A stretch of 64,000 nucleotides of DNA from Ciona savignyi (taxonomy: Eukaryota > Chordata > Ascidiacea > Phlebobranchia > Cionidae), in the NCBI GenBank assembly GCA_000149265.1, contig CH003228.1, forward strand, positions 1,467,693-1,531,692, written 5' to 3'. The position numbers and the translations under genes are program-made. The notes beneath the pieces are model-generated. The model saw only the letters and a list, made by a program, of their open reading frames with translations. It did not search any database and was not told where the DNA came from. Below are positions 13,552 to 26,200 of the stretch, piece by piece (positions within the stretch are counted from its first letter, which is position 1; each line of letters begins with the position of its first letter).

Positions 13552-14147
13552 TGTGACTGAGCTTTACAAACGGAACTTACACTTCTTGTCTATAATCAAA
13601 ACATTGGCTTTAAAAATTCTTTGCTGTCACACGAAACATACTATAAAACACTGACAGTGCTCTAGATAAAACAAAACGAGTAACTGGGCGTTACCTGGTT
13701 TCGAGTTAGGTTGGATTTAAAGGGAATTAAAGCCCCTCTTATGTCCTATAGCGACCCTGTAGGTCAAGAGAAACCAAATACCTGTGTATAGTCGACACAC
13801 GCCTGTATATACTTTGGTTACACTGTTCTGTGTCCGTCCTTTGTAGTTCTATCAAGCGAAAAGGTTGATCAGCTAATCTAATCGGAGTGGTGTAATTATG
13901 TCAGGACTTTGTTTCGATCTGAAATTAATTTTAAGAGTTAGTATAATATTAATTAGGACAATGTTTTGATTTTGTCACTAGAAAGAAAAGCTCATAAATG
14001 TTTTAATGGATATAAATAGGTTACAAGTGTGGTCCAAGTAGTAAAATAAATATAATAAACTTAAACTTTTATAATTGTCTGCTTTCTTAAACAGCTTTCA
14101 GCTTGCAATTATTTTTTATGAAAATGGTCAATTTGTTTATTTTCCAG
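13552..14147. promoter_or_regulatory. likely bidirectional promoter region
   Basis: The only DNA between two head-to-head genes (starts at 13551 on the minus strand and 14161 on the plus strand). No TATA box at a fixed place was identified; the assignment rests on gene layout alone. Confidence 0.35.
14136..14147 (+). promoter_or_regulatory. probable spliced-leader acceptor
   Basis: tttattttccag followed by only 13 bases before the ATG at 14161. Tunicates add a short leader in trans at such sites. A 5' UTR intron is the alternative. Confidence 0.45.
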
Positions 14148-14160
14148 GTTTCGATAACAA

Positions 14161-15062
14161 ATGGTAGCAATGCCCACAAAAATGACCGAAGTCGAAAGAT
14201 TACAAAAGTATAAACATTATGCTAACAGCTCACCGCTAAAATCGTCCGTCGGCGACGAACAGATTAAGCTATTATTTAGTAGAAAAACAAATGAACAAAA
14301 CTACGCAAGGTTAGATTTTCGGTGAAAACACCAACCAAAAGAACACATTTCACAACTTTATATTTCTTTTACAGAAAAGATTTTGTGCTCGACGGTGTCC
14401 ATGAGCACATACAAAAGAGCAACGTCCTTCCATCCTACAATGCATTTAACGACCGCCACGCACAAACTTACTTCAGACAACCAGCTGTCCAAGACATGTT
14501 GCGGCGAGCTGCTGCTACTGGCACAGTAATAAGAATTCCGTTATTGTTTAAAAAAAATCAAACTTTTATTCTATTTTATTTAAAAATGGACAGGTTATAC
14601 CTTCAATACAGACCTACAAGCTTTCCACTCGACATAGAGTACCAATCACACCAGGAATAGACTACAAAGTGAAACGAGAAAACAGGTATATTGTGTAGAG
14701 AAATTCTAATAAAACTGTTAAATCTACTTTAAAATGTATGTCTTATAAAATATTATCTTACAATCAAAAACATAAACCATTCGAAGCAAGCCTTAGCGCC
14801 AAGTACATTTCGCCATGTTCTGGTACCATGTATCAATAATGCGTTGATATGTTTTTGACATTGAAATCCGGCTGTAATCTATGTTATACCTACAATGTTT
14901 TTAAGGTTCGTAGTAGACTCAATTCGAGCTGACAGTTTGAAATCCCGAAGGCGTCCAGTGATCCCTCCATACGACGCGTTGGATGATATTCATGCACAAA
15001 CATACTTCAAGAAAAAGAGTGTTCGGAATCTTCTGCGCAAAACTTGTGACCTTAAAATATAA
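14161..15062 (+). CDS. small protein with two ERICH3-like motifs
   Basis: Four exons, 14161-14309, 14375-14525, 14594-14685 and 14906-15062, phases consistent, 182 residues. The first ATG is 13 bases behind a strong acceptor (tttattttccag, ending 14147), which suits a spliced-leader addition site. The protein holds two related stretches: LPSYNAFNDRHAQTYFRQPA (followed by VQDMLRRA) in exon 2 and IPPYDALDDIHAQTYFKKKS (followed by VRNLLRKT) in exon 4. The pattern Y-[ND]-A-x-[ND]-D-x-H-x-x-x-Y-F resembles the N-terminal segment of vertebrate ERICH3 (AYNSLMDKHLAGYF...), a protein linked to cilia. That resemblance is from memory and short. The rest is basic and unstructured in appearance. It is far shorter than ERICH3, so it may be a separate family that shares the motif. 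Confidence 0.65.
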
Positions 15063-17467
15063 TCACAAATTGACAACCAACCTTTATTTGACGCAGCCGA
15101 TTAGTTGTATATTGTATTGTACATATATCTTCATTTCCTATAAGGCTTTATTGGAGTCAATAATAAAAAATACTTACATTTCTTGCGTTGTTATACTTAT
15201 ATTTCTTGCTGAGCACACTGTAGAAGTACCGCTGATTGTGTTGACGCCTCCACCTGTTTCTTTATTACCCAGCATTTTATACCGATAACGGTCCAAAAAA
15301 CTAGAATAGTTACGTCTTTTCGGGCGCCTATTATATACCAGACGTAGCACAACAGGACTTCTCGTTAAAAAAACTTCAGCAATATTCAAACGTTTTTTAA
15401 ACCTAAACTTTTTTTGCACTTTACGTTTTAAGTTATTACCCAAATTGGCGGTTTTTAAAATATTTATACAGTATAGGGCTACTTTAAGTCGTGAACTTCA
15501 CTTTTATACAATATTATTTAAAAAAGAATACCAATATTAAAACACATTGCACAAGTCAAATTAACTGCGAAACAATTCCGGACTAACCTGACAAACAGAC
15601 CAGGTATTGTATTACGGGGTTGTTCCGTTGTTGTGCCTTTTGAAGGCCCAATCAAAAAGGGTAATTTGTTTTAAGTTTAAACGACCGCCATTATTAACAC
15701 GCTTCGACTAAAACAACTTTCCTGATAATACCTGCTGATAAATGAATTTAATATTTTATTTTCCACTCTATTTGTGCAATATTTATATGTAAAATTGAGG
15801 ATATTTTTATTTGGACATTGGGATGGGAAATAATTGACAAAAATTAAATGAGCCAAGATATAAAATAGACTAACAGTGAATATACCTCGACATGGAAAGC
15901 TATTTTGAAACAAATCAAGAACCATCAATCTCGTTAGCGCTACAGGCGAATATTCGACAATCTAGTAGTAAATTCAAGGAATTAATCCTAATAAGTTTAT
16001 TTTAAAATATTATTACGACATTACGTAATTTATACCAACGCTGTTTAAACATTTCAAACCAATGTCATCTTTAACTAAACAGAGATGAAAACATAGAAAA
16101 AATAAACAAAAAATTACCGCACCGTGACAGGTCAAACAAAGCAAGATTTGTCATACAATGAGAAAGTACAACACGAACCCTGGCAAACGGGACTTGACCT
16201 TCACAACCACCAGATAATGGCGAAGCCCAGAAGCTCATGCGATGTCAGAAACCACACAGTGCGAATAAAAGTAACACTGATAGTAATGTAAAAACATATT
16301 GCTAAAACACATTACCAATTGTCATTCCATGAAATATGTATAAAGTCATGAAGTAAGCTAACTTGGAACAAACCGCTAAGCAAGGGCCGACATGTATATA
16401 CAGTCATTTTTTTATAGTACAATTAAAACAATGTTGCCCTTATTCGGTTAAACTTCTATGTAATTACAACTATCCAGCCTTATAGTAAGGTGATGTGTTT
16501 TTGGAAAATTTGGATTTAAAAGTACATTTTACCTATTTATTATGTTTCCCATACCTAAAAAATGTTAGGCGATGTGGCAATAAACTGGCTACTTAAGAAG
16601 TTTATCAACTGTTTTACGTATATTTTTAAATATCAACGCATTTTTTAAAATCACAACCGAAATGACGCTGGAACAATGGTGTGGTTTTATTACGGAAGAA
16701 TTAACAACGTTCCTGTTAAGGTATGCGACACCGTAAAAGATCAAGGTCATCACAAACGAAATATGAGAAAATTGTTTGTCTGGCATTCCTAGAACAAATC
16801 AGCTTAATGTAGGTTTTGCAGCTATGTAATATATTAACTGAAACAAGTGATAGCAAAATAGCAAATGTATATTGTGCATTTGTACCTTATGGAAAAATTG
16901 AATCATCTGTAAATCCTAATATATTTTCGGCATAATATTATCGGAATTTTTATTTTAATTATTGTGATCTCACTTTGCTTAATATTGGATAGTTTTTATA
17001 ATTGCGAAAACCTCGTGTTTTTCTTTCCTTTTTTACTGATTCTTCTACTGACACCACGTTTATAGGCTACTGATGACTAAATTTTTATCGACCTACTCGA
17101 AAGCAGTTGGTTATCTGGATATTTATTAATAATTATTAGTTATTACGTGTGTATTTATGTCCAAAACTGTAACAGAAAACCGCACAACTTACAACGTACC
17201 GGTCAAATAAAGAATTCATCCATCATCGATTAGGAAGGAGATCTCTGGTTTAAAGTTTGAAAGTTCAGGCGCGCTTGTACTGTTTATTAATACGGTGTGC
17301 TATAATCTTGTCACATCGGGTGTTAAGGGTTTGGTATAAGTATAGGTCGCATCATTAAAAAGAACTTACAGAAATCATAGAAACTTTTCTGTTCACTAAC
17401 TTTAATCTACGCACACAAGCATAGTTAATACGTTATTTATTAACGCTTAACATGCCGTGGGCCAAAG
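15063..17467. other. intergenic, no gene seen
   Basis: AT-rich DNA. A Lys/Arg-rich open frame on the minus strand (15174-15443) begins without ATG and shows no family match. No repeat with recognisable ends was found. Confidence 0.45.
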
Positions 17468-17760
17468 TTCGGAACACAAGCTGTGTTTCACCTGAAGGAA
17501 ATCAGGGGCAAGCCATTGCGTCACAACCTGTTTGCGGGGAAGGAAGATAGGCCAAAGTATTATTTAACAAATGAGGAGCTATTTATCATCACCCAGAATC
17601 TGTACAAAAAGGACTGTGAAGCAAGGTGACTTAGATGAAATATTACACATATCACAGCCAATAATAAAAACCGTCATTGTATTTATACTTGCTCCCCAAC
17701 AGGAAGTGGTGGAACGTTAGGAAACGGTATTATATCATGATAATGCATGCTTTTAGCTAA
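17468..17760 (+). CDS. hypothetical protein, last two exons only
   Basis: Reading frame through 17468-17625 (FGTQAVFHLKEIRGKPLRHN, then LFAGKEDRPKYYLTNEEL and on) ends at a possible GTGACT donor. It rejoins in phase at 17703 behind ccccaacag to give KWWNVRKRYYIMIM and a stop at 17758-17760. The amino-acid make-up looks coding, with many charged residues and no low-complexity runs. No start codon is visible: an in-frame stop lies at 17441-17443, so earlier exons would be needed. The family is not recognised. It could also be a decayed gene copy. Confidence 0.3.
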
Positions 17761-17887
17761 GGTGTTTGCTGCAGGGAACGGGCGTCACCGCACTGGAAGT
17801 GTGGGCTTATTTTTTGTTACGTATTTTAAACTTTGTGGTGTTGCGTGGGTTATAAGAATAAATGTAACTAAACCCGAAACGTCAAAC

Positions 17888-17987
17888 NNNNNNNNNNNNN
17901 NNNNNNNNNNNNNNNNNNNNNNNNNNNNNNNNNNNNNNNNNNNNNNNNNNNNNNNNNNNNNNNNNNNNNNNNNNNNNNNNNNNNNNN
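17888..17987. other. assembly gap of 100 N
   Basis: The 38 bases before the gap (17850-17887, starting ttataagaataaatg) recur with two single-base insertions right after it (17988-18027). This suggests that two overlapping contigs were placed side by side without being merged. Confidence 0.9.
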
Positions 17988-18470
17988 TTATAAGAATAAA
18001 TGTAACTAAACCCCGAAAACGTCAAACAATCGCTTTGGCTCTCGGTATTCGTTTACATTGTGTGTGTAACCAAGCGTGCGCTATAGGCCGGTTGGTGTGT
18101 ATATAGAAAGGTGTAATATGTTTGTGGTCGTGTGGCCTTGAATGAAGCCCCAGTGTTTGTGCTTCTCTTTATCCAGTACGTTATGCTGCTTTTAGAATAA
18201 AAGTGAGAAACGTAAAAAAAGTAGATGTCATGAACCTAATACGTGTATAGTTTATTGGTCATACGATAAGAGTTTTTGCCTATGTTAAGGTTACTGTAAA
18301 CAGCGAGTAATCTCTTAGAGCAAATAATCTGTGATTCCTACCAGGATAAATGAAGTACAGTAATCAGAAAGTTGTTTTCCGGCTTTCCGCCAACCATATT
18401 TTGTCCGACTTTTTATATCTTAAATCGTTGCAGAAATCGAGTAGTGCAGGAATACGACTTGATTTATATA

Positions 18471-20773
18471 ATGGATTGCTGTATTTTTTCGTACGTTGGC
18501 ATAGCTACATGTGCGTTGATAGGTATCAAGCTGCTGTCGTCGATAATCCATGCTGTTCAAATCTACATTTTCCCCACGTCGCCCGATTTCGCTAAGTACG
18601 GAAAATGGTCAGGTATGTAAAATTGTATATAGAATACACGAGACCGTAGCGTTCATAGCTTGCAACAACCTAAGTTTTTTTCAGTTGTAACTGGAGCTAC
18701 GTCGGGAATCGGCAAATCATTAGCAAAATTGGTGAGTGTGTGTTATGCTTTTATGGTATCTTTTTCCAGCCTTAATGGTTATCTTTTTTAGCTTGCCTCT
18801 AAAGGCCAGAACATAGTTTTAATCAGTAGAAGTACCGAAAAACTTCAACAAGTCGCCAAAGAGATCGGTAATAATGAGAAGGGATAAATGACTGTGTTTT
18901 TAGTGCCGTGTTAAAATATTTTTTTCGGCAGAGTCAAGCTACCCAGTTCAAATAAAATATCTTGCTATTGATTTCAAATCTGACGAATCGATTTACGAAA
19001 AAATCGAGGAGTTTGTAAAAGAATTAGATGTTGGTGTTTTGGTTAATAATGTAGGCATGGCCAGCCCGCTTTCGTTCTTTACTGAAACGGAAAACTTGTC
19101 TAGAGTGATCTCCGATATCGTTAAAGTAAACGTCATCTCCGTTTTAAAGGTAAATTTGTCACTTGATGGTTCTTTTTCGTATTAAGCTATTGTATTCCCT
19201 ATATTTAGATGACTCAGGTCATCTTGCCAGGAATGATTAAAAGGAAACGTGGTCTTATCCTAAACATATCTTCCGCGAGTTCTTTGAAACCTGTCAACGG
19301 CTTTTCGCTGTATGGGGCGACCAAAGCTATGGTGAATTACTTCTCAAAATCCATCAGCCGGGAGTGCGAAAAGGATGGTGTTGTTGTGCAGGTTAATTTG
19401 TTTTTAATGATTACATTATTCAGAAAAAAATCAGAAAATTAAGTATGTATTTATTTCAGAGCGTAAAGCCTTTCTTTGTGTCCACAAATATGACAAACAA
19501 CCTAAAACCAAATGCAACAGTTGTCAGTTCGGATTACTATGCGAAGTCTCTACTTGGGACAATTGGCAGAGAAAGAGAGAGCGATGGTTGTTGGCAGCAC
19601 GGCATTCAGGTCAGTTTGATCATCCCACGTACCCTAATGTTAGGGTTGGGGTGAAAGTTAGTTCTGGGGTTAAGATTACTGTTTGGGACAGGGTTATAAT
19701 TACTTTCCATGGCAATCTAAGTGATCCAAGCGCTTCAAGCGATCCAAACGCTCCAAACGCTCCAAGCGATCCTGTAGTATTTAGAGACACCCTTTTATTC
19801 CACGGACATATTTGAAAGAGTAAAATAACAGAAATCCTATTGCCCCATAGCCCATTTTCTTAGAACCAGGTTGAAACTTTTACTTAGGCTAAAGGAGGTG
19901 TTCAACCAATTATTTTCCCTATCTCTCCAATGCAAACTGACTTCACAAAAAGGACTGTCACTTAAAATCCTGTCGCAGAAAAAGGATTTAAAATTAAAGC
20001 TTGGATCTGCAACCTAAACTTAAAACCCTTTAAATATTACCTTACAAATTCTGACCTGATGGTGACCCTTCGTACATCGGAAACTTTTCCCCACAAAGCA
20101 ACTAGGAGATACACTATCCCCACATTTAGTTTATCAAGCAGTGCCTCATTATTACAAAACTTTACAGCTAAACGAGAACACCGGCGCGCGGCCTAGCACA
20201 TGCTGCTTCCAATCAAACATAATAGGAGAATCACCACCATTGTTACTCTACAAAACACTCGTTTAAATGCCATTACTAAGAGAGGGCCACTCGTCTGTTC
20301 CGCCCGTTCATAGAGGTCTATGAGTTGGTTATAAGTCTTCTTAATGGTATATTGATAAAATGAAAAAGTCAAAATCAATTATAACGAACTATTTCCATGT
20401 GCATATAAGCTCGCTTTACTCTTAAAACCAATACCACAAAATGTAATTTACGAAACATGGATAACTGGTTTAAAGTGGTACTTTAAAAACCTTGTACTTT
20501 ATAGATACATGAAAAACCTATACATCATATATAATTTATACCAAAAAAAACTGATAACCAGTAGCCCAGGCAAAGACGTCTTCTGCAGAAAAATATCGTA
20601 TTTTGTTGAAACCCTTGTCTTACAAAAACTTGTTTTGTACCCTTTAGTTTTTAACACTTTTGATGCAGGGATTCTTGGTTCGCCTCATGCCTGAAAGCTG
20701 GTTTAATTACATCATCAAAAAAAGAATGAAAGAAATGCAAAAGAAATTGCAGAAAACTACAAAGCAGCAATAA
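18471..20773 (+). CDS. HSD17B12: 17-beta-HSD12-like very-long-chain 3-oxoacyl/steroid reductase
   Basis: Short-chain dehydrogenase of the endoplasmic reticulum. The vertebrate relatives reduce 3-ketoacyl-CoA in very-long-chain fatty acid elongation and can reduce estrone. Exons: 18471-18612, 18685-18731, 18792-18867, 18932-19149, 19209-19391, 19460-19609, 20669-20773; in phase; 306 residues (human 312). Seen: an N-terminal hydrophobic segment (YVGIATCALIGIKLL), the NADP loop TGATSGIG (50-57), LVNNVG, the catalytic Ser183 in NISSASS, and Tyr196 and Lys200 in YGATK. The tail is basic, ending KTTKQQ, with Lys at -3 but not a full KKxx signal. The start MDCC is chosen because it gives the normal family length; an acceptor (cttaaatcgttgcag) lies just upstream. 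HSD17B3 and HSDL1 are the other candidates, but HSD17B3 lacks the lysine-rich tail. Confidence 0.9.
19622..19797 (+). mobile_element. truncated copy of TIR element C
   Basis: Lies at the start of the last intron of the HSD17B12-like gene. It holds the element's interior (gttagggttggggtgaaag) and right end (gcgatcctgtagtatttag with agacaccc). The left end seen in the full copy at 51119-51347 is missing. The GCTCCAAGCGATC-type unit is repeated several times near 19725-19770. Confidence 0.7.
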
Positions 20774-23265
20774 AAGGAAGACTGCAACGCTAATATTAAT
20801 AATTAATGTATCTTTTTCTGCAATATTCCAAGTACTGTATCCTTTAATTTTGCGGCACATTTGAAACACTGATGAATAATATATATATTTATTCTCTTCC
20901 ATATAACTATCTGAACTCACTTTTTAATATTTTAGTATATTATAAGTTTGTAGGAAAGTCTCCATATTGTGATTAACGAAAAAAATTAAATAAAAGAGCA
21001 TTTTTTATGTGACAATAATATTTCCATTTGATAATTATTTTTCCATTTGAAGCTAATTTATTATTTGGTAAGTATTTGTTTGTCATATCAAGATTTTTAT
21101 GTACAACATTTTAACATTGACTTCTGTATAATTTTGATGGAAATAACAACGCATCTTACAACTTATATCGAGCAATATAAATATACATTCAAACTTGGTA
21201 TTGTGATTTCCGATTACGTCTCATTAAAATTAGAAATTATCTTGAACTATCATACCAGCTATTTACCGTTTTAAAATTCGCTTGTTTTAAAACCAACTAA
21301 CACAAAACAATCGTGATTCTTACGAAACTATTAGCTGCAGCTGTAATCGTTACGACACCGGTAAACTGCATATATATATCAGTGACGCATGGTAAGACTT
21401 GTTATTGAAAATTACTATTTTTACAGTGTTTTTTTAATACTGATATGCTAATCGTGTTGGGTTTTACTCAAAGGGCTACATGGCTGCGGAACTCCGCGTA
21501 TTTAACAATTTTGACTTTAAAATCCCATGAAGTGAGATACCTTTATAAAAAATAAAAAACACTCACAGCAGTTTCAGTGTACAAAATCACACAAAAAAAC
21601 GGGGCACAACGAATTAATATATAATCAAGAAATATTATAGAATTTAATTAAGAACTCTGCGATTTGCTATTACACTTTTTGCTTAGTCAGAATTTGAACG
21701 TCGTCTGAAATCTGTGTATGTTTATAAACTTGATGAGACTAAAATAAAGTTGATGTTGAAACTGAAAGCATCAATCCGGATCGCGGTGTTGTTTAGTTTC
21801 AGTAATTCAGCGGGAAACTGCAGGTCATTAGCGAAAGCGGTGGGCGCATGCAATTCTTGAAAAGCTGACCGTCTAGTCAGTCACTGGTTTCAACCCCACA
21901 TTCTTAGGTCTTTCTTTAAATCGCCCACACTTTTTGATATTGAGCTAAAAAACTTTGTACAGGGTTAAATCTTAACAGAAGAAGTAAATATATATAAAGC
22001 AAATTCCTAAATTTAGGCATGTTCTGACGTCATTGTAGTAAACTTGGTTTAGTACGCGGAAGAACAAGACTGCAACACTGGTGTGGATAATCAAGCAGCT
22101 GGTTCCGCATACTTTTAATCAATATATTAGTTAACTCGCAACCTTTACAAAAAGTAATCGGACTTCATCAAGACTTTCATGTTCAGCATTTCATTGTTCT
22201 GACGAATTTCTTGCTTATTGTAATCAATACCTCAACTTACCAATTGTGTCTAATATAAAAACTTTCTCGCAAGGTGAAAAGGGCACTTGTAATTATAATA
22301 CAGCGATTTGAAAAAAGTCATATGAAATCCGATAAGTTGTATCATGGCGAAGTACAATGAACACGCAGAAATTCCCTCTTACATTGCTTTTAGGGCATGA
22401 ATCCAAGTTAAGGTCATTTGTCCTGTAGAATGTGAGACATTCCACACAACCTTAATCAACCGAGAGATAGAGAAATGTCAAAAAGCACCAATAACAAATA
22501 AATCGCATTTGGGGGCCTCTAAGCTTTAAAAATACTTTTACAGCCCGATATATAAAACCATTGGGGTAAAAAAGCAAGAACCAAACCTGTAAGACGCTCA
22601 GAAAATAAAAATAATACAATTTCCAATAATTTTAAATTTCTACACCAGTGCAAGTACTGGTTTACAAAACAAATCCAGTGCATTACATATCGAAATGCAA
22701 GTATGGATGGGTGTGGCACGCTGGCATAACGGTTGGGTTCAAATAAAACCAGAAATATCACAATTAAAGCTTCTTTTAGGCACGATACATGATTTACAAC
22801 TTTACAGTAATGAAGAAACTTACGAGACAACGCCGGCAAATCGGTCGATGCGATATTACTACTGATAATAGTGCATAGCGAACAATAACAAGCATTCGCG
22901 AGATTGGACGGAATACTCGACAGATTTATTTTCAGTGCAGACGGTGGTTTAGTAAATTGAAATACGTATGGCACTCAAACGGACAGCTGGTAATTTTTAA
23001 AAAAACTACATTTTTTGGCTTGTTAATGCAGTTCGATATATTAGGTGAAACCTAAAAAAATGGTAAGATTTACAGGGCAATCAACGAGAATCAACCTATT
23101 TCATTGTACTTACAATTCAGTAATTTCGCATGAGCGTAATTGTGGTTTCTTACAATTGAATAAAAGGTCAACCGTGGTTTCCACACATTAAAACGTGAAT
23201 AAGAAGCCGAATTGTTTGGATTGCATGGTGAACCACCGCTGTTCACAGTCCTCGCCTTGCATAGC
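20774..23265. other. intergenic, no gene seen
   Basis: Between two convergent 3' ends. A segment at 21705-21765 (atctgtgtatgtttataaac and aaaataaagttgatg) recurs in altered form at 26662-26740 in an HNF4 intron, so it is a dispersed repeat of unknown type. A 151-codon open frame at 22519-22974 on the minus strand has no family match. Confidence 0.45.
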
Positions 23266-26200
23266 TCATACAATCTCCGACTTCGGTTGCAGAAGCACAG
23301 GGTTGTCGACCTCCATCCCCATGGTATTCTGCATGTTGCCTTGTGCTGTGGGGGACATGGGGTGCGTGGGGGACACATTGGGCGGCTTGTCACCCATGGT
23401 CATCAAACCCGGGGAGCACGGAATCATTCCGTTGGTTAGTGGGTTGTGCGCTGGGCTCACGGAGCCCATGGCGGCACATTGGGCCACCGAGGCAGGTATC
23501 ATGGATTGCGTTTCGTTTGCACCTGGGTTTAAAATACAAAATGGTAAGCTGACAAACAACGAGGAAATTGTGAATTAGATTTCTATGTTGGGTTAGTGTG
23601 AACAGATATTAAGGTATAGAAAGCTGTAACATGTCAAAACATAACTAAATTATTACCTTAATATCTTTTTGAAATAAAACGTAATATATGATATATCTTA
23701 CTGCCAAGAAGCATTTCCTGAAGTAGATTATCCACACGAGCGACACCGAATATTCGGACGAACTGGATTTGTTCGATCATTTGCCACGTTATGCTCTGCA
23801 GGGTGGGCAGGAGGAGTAATATCTCACCGAACCTGTGGAAAAATAAGAATTTAAATTTTGTGGCTTTTTTATTGTTTGCAGCCTAAAAACGGCGCTTGTT
23901 TCAGTTGTTTGTAACTTTTACTTCAAGTTATCGATTGAATTTAAATACTAGAAATAACAGTTAACAAAATGTAAAATGGATAGTCAAGTATGGGCGGCAG
24001 GTGTTTAGTATTCTTCGCATTGATACACGGTACAGTTATATGATTGGTATAATAAAATAAAATATATTAATTAATTACTTCTCCTGGTAATGCCGAAAAT
24101 ACTAGGAACCAGTATACACCAGCTCTGCGTGCTTGCATACATTTGAAATTAATTGGAAACAACGTCGAATATGCGACGAGTATTTAAAAATAAACAGCGG
24201 TCGACGAATCCATCTCACCTCCCGCGGGAGTCGTACTGCCGATCATTGATGTAATCTTCCAAATTGCACATTACTTGTGATCTCATCTGCTTGATTTTAC
24301 TCGGGTTGTGCAAACCGCGTGCGTCTGGTAAACAATGATGTGGTTACAACTGGCGTCGTTGCTCGATTAAACTGACATTTGCTTTCCTGCGTTCTCCCAA
24401 TATCGAACACCATGTTTGTTTCATTGTGCATATATCAATGTGTATGATTTTTTGTATTGAACTTTTACTGGGGTTAGGTAATCGGTAAATTCTTTGATCT
24501 AACACCCCAGGAAACTAGAAGGCAGCCACCGGATATCACTTAAGGAAGAACCACTCATTGTAGATTGTATACAAAAGAGAGAACAAGGCAAACATAACTA
24601 CATAGAATTTATTACTACCGGGATCAAAAAAGACGATTGCTTTGAGACAAGCGAATTCATTGGCGTCAAGAGAGAGGTCAGCTAAAGGTCGAACCAGTTC
24701 GTCCAAGACTCGAACCGCAACTCCTGATATTTCAACCTCGTGGCAATGCCTTGGAGAAATAATTAAATAAAATTTAAAAATGATGTCTCAACTTCCGTGT
24801 AAAATACACAATAGATGTCTTACTTTGGAGCATGGCGAAAAGCACAGTTCTTAGTTGGCCTAACTAAACACAAACATATCATACCTAGGGATAATGAAAT
24901 CATTGCCCAGCAGAAGAACATCTTTATATGGCAACGACCGCTTCGCTGCCCCCATCAGTAAATTCTCCCCGGCGTGTGCCCTCAAGAGCGCCACCTACAA
25001 ATATTACATCGTTTTTTAAATGATAGTTTTTAAATCCTGTCGGTTTGTAGTCATTAAGTATCAGAGATGTAAAAAAAACACAAAAAAAAACTTTCTTTTT
25101 AAGCGATCATTCAGAACTTTACTGGTTACATGAAGGAAATTAGTAGTACAACTATTCATTGGCATAAATTGGAAAAACATTTGGCAAAATTTCAATAATC
25201 CTTTAAAGATGCCCATTAATATAAAACACAGGTTTGAACATCTATCGATAATTTTGCAAGGTCATTCCTAATTCCATGCAATTCGTATAATGCGAGTAAA
25301 TGGCCTTGACGGGTGACACAGCAAACCTACCCTATCGTCAAGAGGAAGCTCCGAGAAAGCCGGGATATATTTGGCCCATTCAACCAACACAAGCAACTGT
25401 TGGCGTATTGAATCACAAACATCGTTAACTGAAGCTATCTTCTTATTTTCAACCGGCACTGTGTCTGGGACGTCGCCCGCCGATCCGGCAGTGGGCTGGA
25501 ATTATTTGTCATGGTTAACCGTGAGCTGATACGACTAATCACATGTTTAATAGGATAAGATACTCGTGTTTATCGCTGAAGGGAACTACACGGGCATTTC
25601 TGTTGCAAAAACTCAAGGTCGGGTTACTGAGCTATTGCATTGTGTTAAATGTGATGAAGAGATTACTACAGTTTTTCTTTAAACCATTAATACACTAGGT
25701 AACGTCTGCAAAATGTCACAAAATCGGCCTAATAACGTGGTGGGTTGGTGAGTGGACATTCAGCCGGAGAGTTGCAGAATTGAAATTTGTCTATTGTGTC
25801 CTTGGGCAGGGCACTTGGCGGATCCCACTCGAGCCCAGTAACTTAATGAGTTGAACTAAATCTGCAGGAAACTAACGGGTAACCGTTTCATACCGCTCCA
25901 TTACGTATACACAAGTAATTCCTCCTGCGTTTTCCCATTTATAAAACATGAATATTCTATCATTGTTCAAAAAAAAATTGTATAGGTAACGGCTGGTTTT
26001 GATTCCGCACCCCTGGATTAAAAGTTCAACGAGCTACGAATCTTCCAACCACTCGAAATATCAAAATAATTGGGTAGAATCTTGGATGTTGTAAATTCGC
26101 ATATGATTTTGCTTCACGTGTAATTTAAAATTAACAGAAAATTTCTAATTATCAAACATGTTATTTAACGTTAAGGAATCAAAATAAAACAAACAAACTA

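Noticed and set aside
15174-15443. Lys/Arg-rich 89-codon minus-strand frame
   Set aside because: No ATG start, no clear acceptor and no recognised family; composition alone is not enough.
17747-18106. Open frame running through the gap at 17888
   Set aside because: It exists only because N codons contain no stops; its two sides are the duplicated gap flanks.
22519-22974. 151-codon open frame on the minus strand just beyond the HNF4 stop
   Set aside because: Hydrophobic, Cys-rich composition typical of AT-rich noncoding frames; no domain, no splice support, and it lies where the HNF4 3' UTR or flank is expected.
23195-23578. 127-codon plus-strand open frame
   Set aside because: It is the mirror of the Pro/Met-rich last HNF4 exon; its make-up follows from that coding strand.
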